Assembly: GCA_021827995.1 (NCBI GenBank)
Contig: JAKATK010000006.1
Coordinates: forward strand, 1 to 64,000
DNA from: Microcaldota archaeon
Lineage (GTDB): Archaea; Micrarchaeota; Micrarchaeia; Micrarchaeales; Micrarchaeaceae
DNA length: 64,000 nt
Direction of reading: 5' to 3'
Shown: piece by piece, positions 24,473 to 32,867 of the stretch
Layout of the letters: each line of letters starts with the position of its first letter
How positions within the stretch are numbered: position 1 is the stretch's first letter
Notes under the pieces: model-generated
Seen by the model: only the letters and a program-made list of their open reading frames with translations
The model's database searches: none
Told to the model about the DNA's origin: nothing
Position numbers and translations under genes: made by a program

Positions 24473-24589
24473 TTATGAACCTGTTGCGGCACTTGCACAT
24501 CCAGTAATCGCGCCTACCACAAGCCCAGCCGGAACAGTGTACGGTAATACGATACCAAGGCAAGCAAAGTAAGTTCCGCCGCCACAATT
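24473..24589 (-). other. Fragment encoding a glycine/cysteine-rich hydrophobic peptide, no start codon
   Basis: In one minus-strand frame ending at TAA it encodes NCGGGTYFACLGIVLPYT and then a hydrophobic PAGLVVGAITG stretch. The bias looks protein-like (a membrane-active or lipoprotein-like tail), but no ATG, GTG or TTG lies in frame before the region runs into the RNase P RNA gene. It is a truncated gene end or chance. It is on the same strand as the AT-rich membrane protein and 50 bases upstream of it. Confidence 0.25.
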
Positions 24590-24615
24590 AAATAGCCGAT
24601 TGGAGACAATCTCCC

Positions 24616-24847
24616 GGTGGCAGGTGGGCAGCCTACCGAAAGGAGGAAGCTCCCCTCATGCAGAGCGCCAAGGGCCTAAACGCCTGATTCGGAACAGAAA
24701 CGACACCAGGACGGCACATGAAGCGATGACGAGACGAGCGTGCCGCGATGGGTTAAACGCGCCGATGCACGCGCTGTGAGCATGCAAGGCTTTACGCCGC
24801 TCAGTCGAATGCTGCCTAAAACAGAAAGGGGGCTACGGCCTGCCACT
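24616..24847 (+). ncRNA. rnpB: RNase P RNA (compact)
   Basis: Two distant segments form the P4 core. The 5' strand GGAGGAAGCTCCCC (24642-24655) corresponds to the conserved GAGGAAAGUCC region, and the 3' strand ACAGAAAGGGGGCTACGG lies near 24821-24838. AGC(T)CCCC pairs with GGGGGCT, leaving exactly the conserved bulged U. A central ACAGAAA (near 24696) is also present. P1 is GTGGCAGG (24617-24624) with CCTGCCAC (24839-24846), which fixes the ends. At about 232 nt it is shorter than typical archaeal type A RNAs. Its last 15 bases overlap, antisense, the end of the phosphoglycerate mutase gene. The partner protein Rnp4 is at 5.9 kb. Confidence 0.75.
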
Positions 24848-25465
24848 ACCTTTAACACAGTGCCCTATTTCCTTGAGGATGCCTGGTGTCAGCGTAGGCA
24901 GCCCAGTGGCCATTATCCTGTACTCGCCGCCGGTCTCGCAGAATACGCTCATCGAGGCGAAGAGCGGCACGAGCGCGTAGAACTGCAGCTCCGCGCCGGC
25001 CATGCCCAGGAAGCGGGCCGTCAGAGCGGCTATCGGGTCGACGTGCGACACCGCGACAATTATCTCGCGCCTGCCGCTCACGCTCTCGGCGAAGTCGGCC
25101 ATCCTGTTTTCTATCGACTCCCAGCTCTCTACGCTCCTGGCCTGGGCACCGGTCATGTGGAACCTCCACTCGCCCAGATGCGCAGGCTTGCCTTCCATTA
25201 TGCCCCATGCGCGCTCGCTGAGCCGCTTGTCCACAATCGGCTTCTTGCCTATGGCAGTGCCTATTATCTGCGCGGTCTGCTTCGCCCTGAGCACCGGGCT
25301 CGTGTACAGCCTCGACACCGATAGCTTCTTGCGCAGTTCATCGGCCACGCCCATGGCCTGTGTGCGGCCTACGTCGGTGAGCGGATACAGACTGGTCGAA
25401 TCGCTGAGTATGCCATCGCGGTTAGTGACGCTCTGACCGTGCCTTATCAATATCAGCAGCGTCAT
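24833..25465 (-). CDS. Histidine phosphatase family protein (phosphoglycerate mutase-like)
   Basis: 210 residues. The catalytic histidine is in LIRHGQS (H9), the second histidine in VSHVDP (H141), with TSPVLRAKQTA (R60) and LSERAWG (E84) completing the branch-1/branch-2 active site. It could be a cofactor-dependent phosphoglycerate mutase or another phosphatase (cobamide, sugar or nucleotide). It follows the histone gene by 47 bases on the same strand. Confidence 0.85.
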   Translation of the reverse strand: MTLLILIRHGQSVTNRDGILSDSTSLYPLTDVGRTQAMGVADELRKKLSVSRLYTSPVLRAKQTAQIIGTAIGKKPIVDKRLSERAWGIMEGKPAHLGEWRFHMTGAQARSVESWESIENRMADFAESVSGRREIIVAVSHVDPIAALTARFLGMAGAELQFYALVPLFASMSVFCETGGEYRIMATGLPTLTPGILKEIGHCVKGSGRP

Positions 25466-25512
25466 CGTAGCACTATTGGGTGCGGTGCTTGGCAGTTTTC
25501 TTTACTGGTTGT

Positions 25513-25716
25513 TTACTCGCTGCCGTACGCTAGCTTTATGTCAGACGCCTCGACAGTCTTTCTCTTGGCGTGCTTGGACAGCCGGACCGCCTTCGAGGCG
25601 GCATCGAACGCAAGCTTGTTGAGGCGCTTCTGGAACTCGGTGCATGCCTCCTCACTGACCCTTGCCGCACCGGCCTCCTTGAGTATCTTCCTAACGACAG
25701 AATCAGATATGTACAT
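25513..25716 (-). CDS. Archaeal histone
   Basis: 67 residues, a single histone fold: ISDSVVRKILKEAG (helix 1), ACTEFQKRLNKLAFDAASKAVRLSKHA (long helix 2) and KRKTVEASDIKLAY (loop with R-K-T and helix 3). It dimerises and wraps DNA in chromatin. A longer frame begins 21 codons upstream, but the ATG chosen lies ~21 bases after TTATACTA on the minus strand and gives the family's standard length. Confidence 0.92.
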   Translation of the reverse strand: MYISDSVVRKILKEAGAARVSEEACTEFQKRLNKLAFDAASKAVRLSKHAKRKTVEASDIKLAYGSE

Positions 25717-25902
25717 GCAAACACGCGTAGTATAAGTGCTCAGGCATAAATACTTTTTCTTTGGACAGACTGTGGGCATAAGTCCACAATCGCCCTTTAA
25801 TAATGATCATGTAGGCAAGATGCAGACATCAATCATCGCATGGCCACAGAGGAGCAGTTTCCTGGCCGCTGGGTCGCTGGCGCCTTCATGCAACGAGTCT
25901 CG

Positions 25903-26286
25903 CTATGGCGCGGCCATGAAGAGGAGAGAGGCGACCAAACCAATGATAAGCGAATAGGCGATTATGCGGAGTGCCGCGGCCCTATCGCGTCGCCTGCTGT
26001 CTGCGTCAGATATCCTAGACGCTGCACCTACGCCGCCGAAGTTGTACAGGCCGCGCAGACCGAAGTTGGCGCAGAAGCGCGCCCTGGACTGTATGAAACC
26101 GACGGCAGCGAGCGAGCTCGGCAACAGGAGCACGAGCCTTGGTACACCTGCGATGCGCAGCTCTACGAACGCCACAACGATTGCTGCAGACATGGCAACG
26201 CCGAGCCAGCCGGCCGTCCTGCGCAGGGCGCGCTCATCGTCGCCTATGTTGCAGACGCCCGGACTGTAGGCCTCGGTGCCGGCCAT
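25903..26286 (-). CDS. Small conserved membrane protein with YxPGVCNIG motif
   Basis: 127 residues. The N-terminus YSPGVCNIGDDERALRR recurs in a family of small bacterial and archaeal membrane proteins, followed by two hydrophobic spans (about 27-65), a cysteine-containing segment SRARFCANFGLRGLYN, and a final span at ~107-125. The function is unknown. It begins 8 bases after ahcY ends, in the same transcript. An AT-rich ~180-base stretch without genes separates it from the histone gene. Confidence 0.7.
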   Translation of the reverse strand: MAGTEAYSPGVCNIGDDERALRRTAGWLGVAMSAAIVVAFVELRIAGVPRLVLLLPSSLAAVGFIQSRARFCANFGLRGLYNFGGVGAASRISDADSRRRDRAAALRIIAYSLIIGLVASLLFMAAP

Positions 26287-26294
26287 GGCATCAG

Positions 26295-27527
26295 CTACGT
26301 GCCGCTCTCGTAACCGGACACGTACCTGCGCTGCTCCTCGGTCATGCTGTCTATCTTTATGCCGACCGAAGCCAGCTTGAGCTTGGCTATGCGCTGGTCT
26401 ATCTCCCTTGGGACGTCGTAGACCCTGCGCTCCAGCTTCCTGGCGTTCCTTGCCAGGTAGAGCAGAGACAACGCCTGATTGGCGAAGCTCATGTCCATGA
26501 CTTCCGATGGGTGGCCCTCGGCAGCGCTCAGGTTCACCAGCCTGCCCTGCGCCAGGAGCAGAAGCCGCCTGCCGCTAGGCAGCACGTACTCGTCGAGCTG
26601 CTCCCTGACCGTGCGCTTGCTCTTGGCCATGCGCTCCAGCGCGGCTATGGCTATCTCGACGTTGAAGTGGCCGGAGTTAGCCATGATAGCGAGGTCCTTC
26701 ATCTTCCTCATGTGCTGCTCGTTTATCACGTTTATGTCGCCAGTAGCAGTGACGAATATGTCCCCCACGCTCGCGGCCTGGTCCATGCTCATGACTTCGA
26801 AGCCGTCCATGTGCGCCTCAAGAGCCTTGACCGGGTCGACCTCGGTCACGATGACCTTGGCGCCCATCCCCTTGGCCCTGGACGCTATGCCGCGACCGAC
26901 CCAGCCGTAGCCAGCGACCACGAAGTTCTTACCCGCTATCATGACGTTTGTAGACCTGAGTATGCCGTCGATCGTGCTCTGGCCAGTGCCATAACGGTTA
27001 TCGAACATGTGCTTCGTGTCTGCCTCGTTGACCGCTATGATCGGATACTTGAGCCGACCGGCCCTCTCCAGAGCGCGCAGCCTCAGCACGCCGGTGGTCG
27101 TCTCCTCGGTGCCGCCGATGATACCATCATTTTTGGCCATGGCAGCGTTGGTCAGGTCGCCGCCATCGTCGATCGTGAGCATCGGCCTTGACGCGACAAC
27201 GCTATCTATGTGTGCGTAGTAGTCCTTTACGTTCTCGCCCTTGAAGCCGAGCGCGCTGACGCCGCCGCGCCTCAGGTATGCGACCACGTCGTCCTGGGTG
27301 CTCAGCGGGTTCGAGGCACACAGGCGCACGTCAGCTCCGGCCTCCTTCAGTGACAGGGCGAGCACGGCGGTTTCTGTAGTCAGGTGCAGGCAGCCGCCGA
27401 TCCTCACGCCGTCAAGCGGCTTCGCCTTTGAGAACTGCTCGGTTATGAGGCCCATCACGGGCATCCTGGTGGAGGCCCACTCCACCCTGCTGCGGCCAGA
27501 TTCTGCCGCTCCAGATTTCGAGGCCAT
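26295..27527 (-). CDS. ahcY: S-adenosylhomocysteine hydrolase
   Basis: 410 residues. It splits S-adenosylhomocysteine to adenosine and homocysteine, relieving methyltransferase inhibition. Markers are MPVMGLITEQFSKAKPLDGV, GCLHLTTETAVL, LCASNPLSTQDDV, the NAD-binding VAGYGWVGRG, DINVINEQHM and ANSGHFNVEI. The C-terminus GYESGT is shorter than eukaryotic enzymes, as in archaea. It supports the methylases in the window (57.5 and 41.3 kb). Confidence 0.95.
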   Translation of the reverse strand: MASKSGAAESGRSRVEWASTRMPVMGLITEQFSKAKPLDGVRIGGCLHLTTETAVLALSLKEAGADVRLCASNPLSTQDDVVAYLRRGGVSALGFKGENVKDYYAHIDSVVASRPMLTIDDGGDLTNAAMAKNDGIIGGTEETTTGVLRLRALERAGRLKYPIIAVNEADTKHMFDNRYGTGQSTIDGILRSTNVMIAGKNFVVAGYGWVGRGIASRAKGMGAKVIVTEVDPVKALEAHMDGFEVMSMDQAASVGDIFVTATGDINVINEQHMRKMKDLAIMANSGHFNVEIAIAALERMAKSKRTVREQLDEYVLPSGRRLLLLAQGRLVNLSAAEGHPSEVMDMSFANQALSLLYLARNARKLERRVYDVPREIDQRIAKLKLASVGIKIDSMTEEQRRYVSGYESGT

Positions 27528-27585
27528 TGGATCACATTGTAAATAGCAGACTCGGCATTAGCAGCCGCTTCCGTGTATGCGCGGC

Positions 27586-29124
27586 TCAGGTCATCGGCGC
27601 GCTCTCGCCAGTGCTCAACAGGTAGTCCCTTGGCACCCTCCTGAGCTCTGCCAATGTGCCGTGCAGCGTATCTATGAACTGGTCTATATCCTTAGCTGTG
27701 TGCGCATTCGAGAGCACCAGGCGCTCGTAGTTGTCCGGGTGCGTGTATATGCCGCGGTCTAGCAGCAGTTGGCTGTGCAGCTTGTATAGCTCCCAGTCGG
27801 TCTGCAGCGTGTCCCTGTAGTTCGTTATCTTCTTGCGCCTCGTGAAGTAGTACTGCAGCATGCCAGGCGCGGACTGCACCACGACTGACAGTCTGGCCGC
27901 CTGCGCGGCCTCCTCTATGCCCTTGTGGAGCCGCTCGGTCAGCTTGGCGAGCCTGCTGTAGAGCTCCTTGCCGCCCCTTGACAGTATCTTCAAGTTCGCG
28001 AGAGAACCAGCCATCGATATGTTGTTCGCGAAGTACGTGCCGCCGAAGGATATGCGGCCTGGCGCTATCATGTCCATGTACTCGGCCTTGCCTGACACAG
28101 CCGATATTGGGACGCCGCCGCCGAGGGCCTTGGCCCAGCACGATAGGTCAGGTTCCACCCCGTAGAAGCCCTGCGCGCCGCCTGGCGCGACCCTGAAGCC
28201 GGTGAAGACCTCATCGAAGATCAGCAGCATGTCGTTCTCCGTAGCTATCTCGCGAAGGCGCTCCAGATAACCATCTGCAGGAGGTATGATTCCGGAATTG
28301 GCCATGATTGGTTCAAGTATTATGGCCGCGAGGTGGTTCCTGTACCTCTTCGCTATGCGCTCAACAGCGGGTATCGAGTTGTACGGCGCTACCATCGTGT
28401 ACTTCATCACTTCCTCGGGTATGCCGGCCGAATTGGGCAGCGGCCTCGGATACTCCGCAAGGCCGGCCACCATGGGTGGTGCTTCCGTGCTGATCAATGC
28501 GTAATCGTGCTGGCCGTGGTAGTGGCCCTCGAACTTGAGTATCACATCCTTGCCGGTGACTGCCCTAGCTATCCTTATCGCGTTCATGGTCGCGTCAGAG
28601 CCGTTGGAGCAGAAGGCGACCCTGTCGGCGGTCGGGACCATCCTCTTGAACATCTTCGCCACCTCAAGCTCAAGCTCGGACGGCGCGCCGAACTGCGTCC
28701 CTGATTCTATTGCGTCCTGTATGGCCTTGATGATTTCAGGGTTGGCATGACCGTTTATCATGACTCCGTAGGCCATGTTGAAGTCTAGGTACTCATTGTC
28801 GTCTGCGTCCCATATGCGCGAACCGCTACCCCTAACTATGAACGGCGGGCATGGCTCGTAAGATGCCACCCTTATGAGCGAGCTGGCCCCGTTCGGTATG
28901 TGCCTCTTGGCCTCTGCGAACAGCTTCTCGGAGCGCTCCAGCTTGGCGCGGAGCCTGACCACTATTGGCGACTCTGGCGCTTCCTCTTCGGCCTGCGGTT
29001 CAGCGGTCTTCTGCTCCGCTTGCGCCTGCTTCTCAGCCACAGCCTCGGTGTGGTCCTGCGCTGCGGCTTGGGCTGGCTCGGCCCTAGCGTCATGGGTACC
29101 AGTATCGTTTGGCTGCGGCACCAT
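27586..29124 (-). CDS. hemL: Class-III aminotransferase, glutamate-1-semialdehyde aminomutase-like
   Basis: 512 residues. The core (~55-512) has GSGSRIWDADDNEYLDFNM, FCSNGSDATMNAIRIAR, LEPIMAN, LLIFDEVFTGFR and the PLP lysine in CWAKALGGG (K332), the pattern of HemL, which converts glutamate-1-semialdehyde to 5-aminolevulinate. The first ~55 residues are an unusual Q/A/E-rich extension. No other haem genes lie in the window, so a different PLP aminotransferase role is possible. A TTTTTATAAA box lies ~33 bases upstream, giving a very short leader. Confidence 0.75.
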   Translation of the reverse strand: MVPQPNDTGTHDARAEPAQAAAQDHTEAVAEKQAQAEQKTAEPQAEEEAPESPIVVRLRAKLERSEKLFAEAKRHIPNGASSLIRVASYEPCPPFIVRGSGSRIWDADDNEYLDFNMAYGVMINGHANPEIIKAIQDAIESGTQFGAPSELELEVAKMFKRMVPTADRVAFCSNGSDATMNAIRIARAVTGKDVILKFEGHYHGQHDYALISTEAPPMVAGLAEYPRPLPNSAGIPEEVMKYTMVAPYNSIPAVERIAKRYRNHLAAIILEPIMANSGIIPPADGYLERLREIATENDMLLIFDEVFTGFRVAPGGAQGFYGVEPDLSCWAKALGGGVPISAVSGKAEYMDMIAPGRISFGGTYFANNISMAGSLANLKILSRGGKELYSRLAKLTERLHKGIEEAAQAARLSVVVQSAPGMLQYYFTRRKKITNYRDTLQTDWELYKLHSQLLLDRGIYTHPDNYERLVLSNAHTAKDIDQFIDTLHGTLAELRRVPRDYLLSTGESAPMT

Positions 29125-29275
29125 AAAAAGAGCACCGAGCTTATTGTCCCGGCAGTTTATAAAAAGCTATCGCAGGCGGACCGGGCTTCCGGCCAATCGT
29201 AGGGAAGGCCGACTGCTAACGCCGCTTCCGAAGATCCATAAAAGCTCCGACAGAGCCCTTGCGCTGTAACTACAA

Positions 29276-29333
29276 ACCGGTGTAAATGCACCGGTAAGGC
29301 AGCGTATTGGCTTAGACAGCGCTACGGCTTACC
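29276..29333. other. Two overlapping, mutually exclusive hairpins in the gap after the surface-protein gene
   Basis: ACCGGTG (29276) can pair with CACCGGT (29289), and GGTAAGGCAGCG (29293) with CGCT and CTTACC (29320-29333). The two stems share GGT at 29293-29295, so only one can form. They lie between the stop of the minus-strand surface-protein gene and the promoter of the aminotransferase. The simplest reading is a terminator or 3' processing structure. No tRNA could be folded here. Confidence 0.35.
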
Positions 29334-29370
29334 TGGCTCGAATCAGTTCGCGCAAGTAATCCGGTTGGCC

Positions 29371-32300
29371 TTAACGCCTGCCCTTCTTCCTGAACGATAG
29401 GTACGCGGCAACGACCACTGCAAGTATTATGACTACGGCCACTGCGGCGTATATAGGTGTGTTGGACTGCGTCGCTGGCGCCTGGGCTATCGTCGAAGTA
29501 TATGCGGCTGATGTGGTTGGCACTGTCGTCTGCACGGTTGTCGTAGTAGTAAGTGTTGGCGTACTGAATACACCGACTATTGGGTCAGCAGGCATGCTGA
29601 AGCTGATCGTGCACGCAGACACATTTACACTGAACGGTTCTATCTCCTGCCAGGCGCCGTTGCGGTATATGTACGGTGCGATCCTACTAGATGGCGCAGC
29701 GCAGTTGTAGTGCAGGGTCACGTTCAGCATCGAGGCACCAGGCGCGCTTATGTTGAATGCCAACAGGACCGAATAGTTGCTCGGTGCGGGGGGCAGCGGT
29801 GTCACGTTCATTATCGACACGTTCACATGCTGCGGCGTAGATGAGTTCGATGTGACGGTTACGTTGACATCGCGTGCGGTGAAGTTTATCCTCTCGTTGT
29901 TTCCGGCTGAGACGTTGACCGTTACGCTATTGTTGTTAGTATTGATCACCGGCCTCTGCGTTATGGTCGTGGTCGGCACGGTCGTAGACGCGGTGGTCGT
30001 CTGTAACAGAGTGGTCGAGGTGGAGGTGGTTGTGGAAGTAGTGGAGGTCGTGGACTTCGGGCCTCCGCCGCCGGCACCGCCAGGCGCCATCACCACCACG
30101 CCGGACGATGCAGGTGAGGTCTGCGTTTCTGGCGTGTTAGCACTGTCAGTGACCTGCAACTCGAACGTGTAGGTGTTGCCTCCGGTCAGCGTGTTTGATG
30201 CTATGCAGGACTCGACGGCGTTGACCGATGCGCCTGTGCCAGAGCCTGTCGCGCATATGCCGTTGGCAGACGAATAGTTGCCGCCTATGCTGTAGAACCA
30301 CTGCCAGGAGTACGGTGACGTGCCAGTAGATGGTGTTATGCCGTTGACAGTGAGAGCACGGTTCGATACGACGCTGGTTAGATTTGGTACTGGAGCAGAG
30401 GGCGCTGTCAGAACCGACGACACGACCACGTTGGAAGAGGCCGACGATGTCTGGGTTTCTGGAGTGCTGGCGCTGTCTGTGACCTTGAATTCGAATGCGT
30501 ATGTGTTGCCGCCGGTCAGGGTGTTCGCAGAAACTGAGCACGATTCGGTAGCGGACGCTGATGCGCCTATGGCGTTGTTCGATGTCGGGCAGACCGCTAT
30601 CGCGTTCGCGGCGGTGAAGGCGCCGCCGTTTATGCTGGTAAGGAACTGCCACGTGTACGTTGACGTGCCTGTCGACGGTATTATGCCGTTGACCGTGAGC
30701 GCCTGGTTCGCGTCCAGTTTGGTGGCGCTGACCGTCGGTGCTGAGGGAGCGGTCAGCGCACTGGCCACGACCACGTTGGAAGAGGCCGACGATGTCTGGG
30801 TTTCTGGCGTGTTAGCGCTATCGGTGACCTTGAATTCGAACGCGTAGGTGTCGCCGCCGGTAAGGGTGTTCGCCGAAACTGAGCACGATTCGGTAGCGGA
30901 CGCTGATGCGCCTATGCCGTTGTTCGATGTCGGGCAGACCGCTATCGCGTTCGCGGCGGTGAAGGCGCCGCCGTTTATGCTGGTAAGGAACTGCCACGTG
31001 TACGTTGACGTGCCTGTCGACGGTATTATGCCGTTGACCGTGAGCGCCTGGTTCGCGTCCAGTTTGGTGGCGCTGACCGTCGGTGCTGAGGGAGCGGTCA
31101 GAGCACTGGACACGACAACATTTGCGGATGCTGCAGAGATGTTCGTATCGGGGGTGCTGGCGCTGTCGTTCGCCCTGAGCTTGAACGAGTAGGTGTCGCC
31201 GGCCGTGAGAGTGTTGGCTGGTATGTCGCAGGATTCGGCCGCGCCTGAAACGGCGCCCAAGAAGCTGTTACATGGAGTGGGAGCCAAAGAGAGGTATGCG
31301 CCGCCGTTGGTGCTAATGCGCCAGTCGCCGCCGTATGTTGGAGTGCCGGTCGAGGGCATGTGGTCGGTGAGCCCTAGCGCCTGGTTCACGTCGAGCTTTG
31401 TGGCGTTGACCGCGGGGGCTGCTGGTGCGAGGAGCGCGCTGTTCACTGTTATCGTGTTCGACACGGAATTGAACGTGTAGTATGTGGCCGCGCCCGCGTT
31501 GGCGGAGCCCTTGTCGGTCACTATCACGTTGAACGACGTGTCTGACGTGGACGCGATCACGTTGCTTATCAGCGTCGGGGTGCCTGCAGATACGCCGCTT
31601 ATGCTGTTTGCTACTGCACCGTTGGTCGTTAGGTTGATCGTGAACGGGCCTATGCCGTTGGCAACTATGACGTTATACGTCACTGTCTGGCCCACGTCGT
31701 ACGTGGTGCCCGTGCTGGCGAGGGAGAACTGCGTCACTGTCGGGTTTGCGTATATTACGACGTTGCCGGTATGGGCGGAATCTGCGATCTCTGGCGTTGT
31801 CGCATCGTCCGCGAGTTGGTCCACCATGTAGTAAGTGCCCGGATTGATGCCTGCAGTGGATAGCGGCGCGCTGATTTTGCCGCAATAGCCTTGCGTCGAC
31901 CCTTGCCTTGAGTTGAGATTGCCGTAAACGAGGGCGTTGGAGACTGCATTGTAGACCAATGTTTGGAAGAAGTATGTGCCGCCGTACTGGGTGCCGCCGG
32001 TCACAGTGTTTGTGGTGCAGGTCATGTTGAATGCCTGGCCAACGTCGTAATTCGTCGCATATAGGGTGGCCGTAGGAGTGCCGGTGAGCTGCGGGTTGAT
32101 TGTAAGAGTATTGCCGAGCGTTGTCACTGTATTGGCAGGCGAGCCAGTGTCCTGGGCGAATGCGTTGAACGACCATGTGCCGAATATCGTGTTGGAGCCG
32201 CTGCTCAGCGTCCTGGCCACGCCGTTGTACGTCAGCGTGAGCGTGTTGCTCGACACCGCATTTGCCACAAGGCTCAGGGAGCCGCTGCCCAGTATAGGCG

Positions 32301-32547
32301 AAGAGACCGTGTTGCCGGATATAACGTTGCCGCTCGACTGGCTGAAGAGCCAGTTGCCGGTGTAGGTACCGGTGCCGCCTGTTATTATTGTATTCGCGAA
32401 CGAAATCTGGCCCACGTCGATTGTGCTGTTAGTGAGTGTGAACGGGTTCGGCGTTGCCGTGAGCGCGGCCGAGGCGCTCTGCGCGGATAAGAATATAATT
32501 ACTAGAGAGATGAACGACAACAGGCCCACTGGGCTATTCCTAATCAT
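29371..32547 (-). CDS. Large secreted, membrane-anchored surface protein with Ig-like repeats
   Basis: 1058 residues. It has a signal peptide (hydrophobic core ~8-22, likely cut after SAQSASA), then six or more beta-rich domains of ~115 residues with recurring TVNGIIPSTGTSTYTW and ESCSVSANTLTGG elements and paired cysteines. A Ser/Thr-rich stalk (~840-880) follows, then a further beta domain, a second Thr-rich stretch, and a single C-terminal span followed by FRKKGRR. It is likely a major cell-surface or adhesion protein, glycosylated through the N-x-S/T sites. Two repeats are nearly identical at DNA level. A TATTTAAG box lies ~30 bases upstream and GGTT just before the ATG. Confidence 0.85.
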   Translation of the reverse strand: MIRNSPVGLLSFISLVIIFLSAQSASAALTATPNPFTLTNSTIDVGQISFANTIITGGTGTYTGNWLFSQSSGNVISGNTVSSPILGSGSLSLVANAVSSNTLTLTYNGVARTLSSGSNTIFGTWSFNAFAQDTGSPANTVTTLGNTLTINPQLTGTPTATLYATNYDVGQAFNMTCTTNTVTGGTQYGGTYFFQTLVYNAVSNALVYGNLNSRQGSTQGYCGKISAPLSTAGINPGTYYMVDQLADDATTPEIADSAHTGNVVIYANPTVTQFSLASTGTTYDVGQTVTYNVIVANGIGPFTINLTTNGAVANSISGVSAGTPTLISNVIASTSDTSFNVIVTDKGSANAGAATYYTFNSVSNTITVNSALLAPAAPAVNATKLDVNQALGLTDHMPSTGTPTYGGDWRISTNGGAYLSLAPTPCNSFLGAVSGAAESCDIPANTLTAGDTYSFKLRANDSASTPDTNISAASANVVVSSALTAPSAPTVSATKLDANQALTVNGIIPSTGTSTYTWQFLTSINGGAFTAANAIAVCPTSNNGIGASASATESCSVSANTLTGGDTYAFEFKVTDSANTPETQTSSASSNVVVASALTAPSAPTVSATKLDANQALTVNGIIPSTGTSTYTWQFLTSINGGAFTAANAIAVCPTSNNAIGASASATESCSVSANTLTGGNTYAFEFKVTDSASTPETQTSSASSNVVVSSVLTAPSAPVPNLTSVVSNRALTVNGITPSTGTSPYSWQWFYSIGGNYSSANGICATGSGTGASVNAVESCIASNTLTGGNTYTFELQVTDSANTPETQTSPASSGVVVMAPGGAGGGGPKSTTSTTSTTTSTSTTLLQTTTASTTVPTTTITQRPVINTNNNSVTVNVSAGNNERINFTARDVNVTVTSNSSTPQHVNVSIMNVTPLPPAPSNYSVLLAFNISAPGASMLNVTLHYNCAAPSSRIAPYIYRNGAWQEIEPFSVNVSACTISFSMPADPIVGVFSTPTLTTTTTVQTTVPTTSAAYTSTIAQAPATQSNTPIYAAVAVVIILAVVVAAYLSFRKKGRR
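30430..31119 (-). repeat. Two near-identical 345-bp tandem repeats inside the surface-protein gene
   Basis: Copies at 30430-30774 and 30775-31119 differ at few positions, and the distal ~230 bp are almost identical. Each encodes 115 residues, one Ig-like unit including FLTSINGGAFTAANA. Flanking units (about 30070-30429 and 31120-31480) are recognisably homologous but diverged. The similarity points to recent duplication or gene conversion. Confidence 0.85.
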
Positions 32548-32701
32548 GCAACCGAATGGTTTAATACAGCTAGGCTTAAATAGTTATCTGCGTGCGCGTG
32601 ACATGCCGTGCCCTGTGCATGAAAATGCTGCCGGTTGATGCAGTGTTGATGGCAGCGGCGTGAACGAATAAAATTGTTGGCGCGAATTTTAACTTGATTA
32701 T

Positions 32702-32845
32702 ATGGCTGAAAAGGATCCGGTGTGCGGGATGGTTGTGGACTCTAACGGCAAGCTCAGCAGCAGCTTCGGCGGCAAGGTATACCGCTTCTGCTCGGCCGCT
32801 TGCAAGGCTGCCTTCGACAAGGAGCCTCGGCGCTATGCCAAGTGA
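32702..32845 (+). CDS. YHS/TRASH-type small metal-binding protein, 47 aa
   Basis: 47 residues with DPVCGMVV at the N-terminus and YRFCSAACKAAFDK at the C-terminus. The cysteines (C8, C30, C34) are those of YHS/TRASH domains, which bind heavy metals such as copper. It could be a metallochaperone or sensor. An AATAAAATT box lies about 28-35 bases upstream. It is divergent from the surface-protein gene and 22 bases upstream of nth. Too short for many gene callers. Confidence 0.8.
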   Translation: MAEKDPVCGMVVDSNGKLSSSFGGKVYRFCSAACKAAFDKEPRRYAK

Positions 32846-32867
32846 TGGCGCCTGACATGGTGGTCCG

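Noticed and set aside
29221-29345. Intron-containing tRNA-Tyr in the gap (a CTGTAAC loop is present)
   Set aside because: No matching acceptor or T-arm could be folded on either strand.
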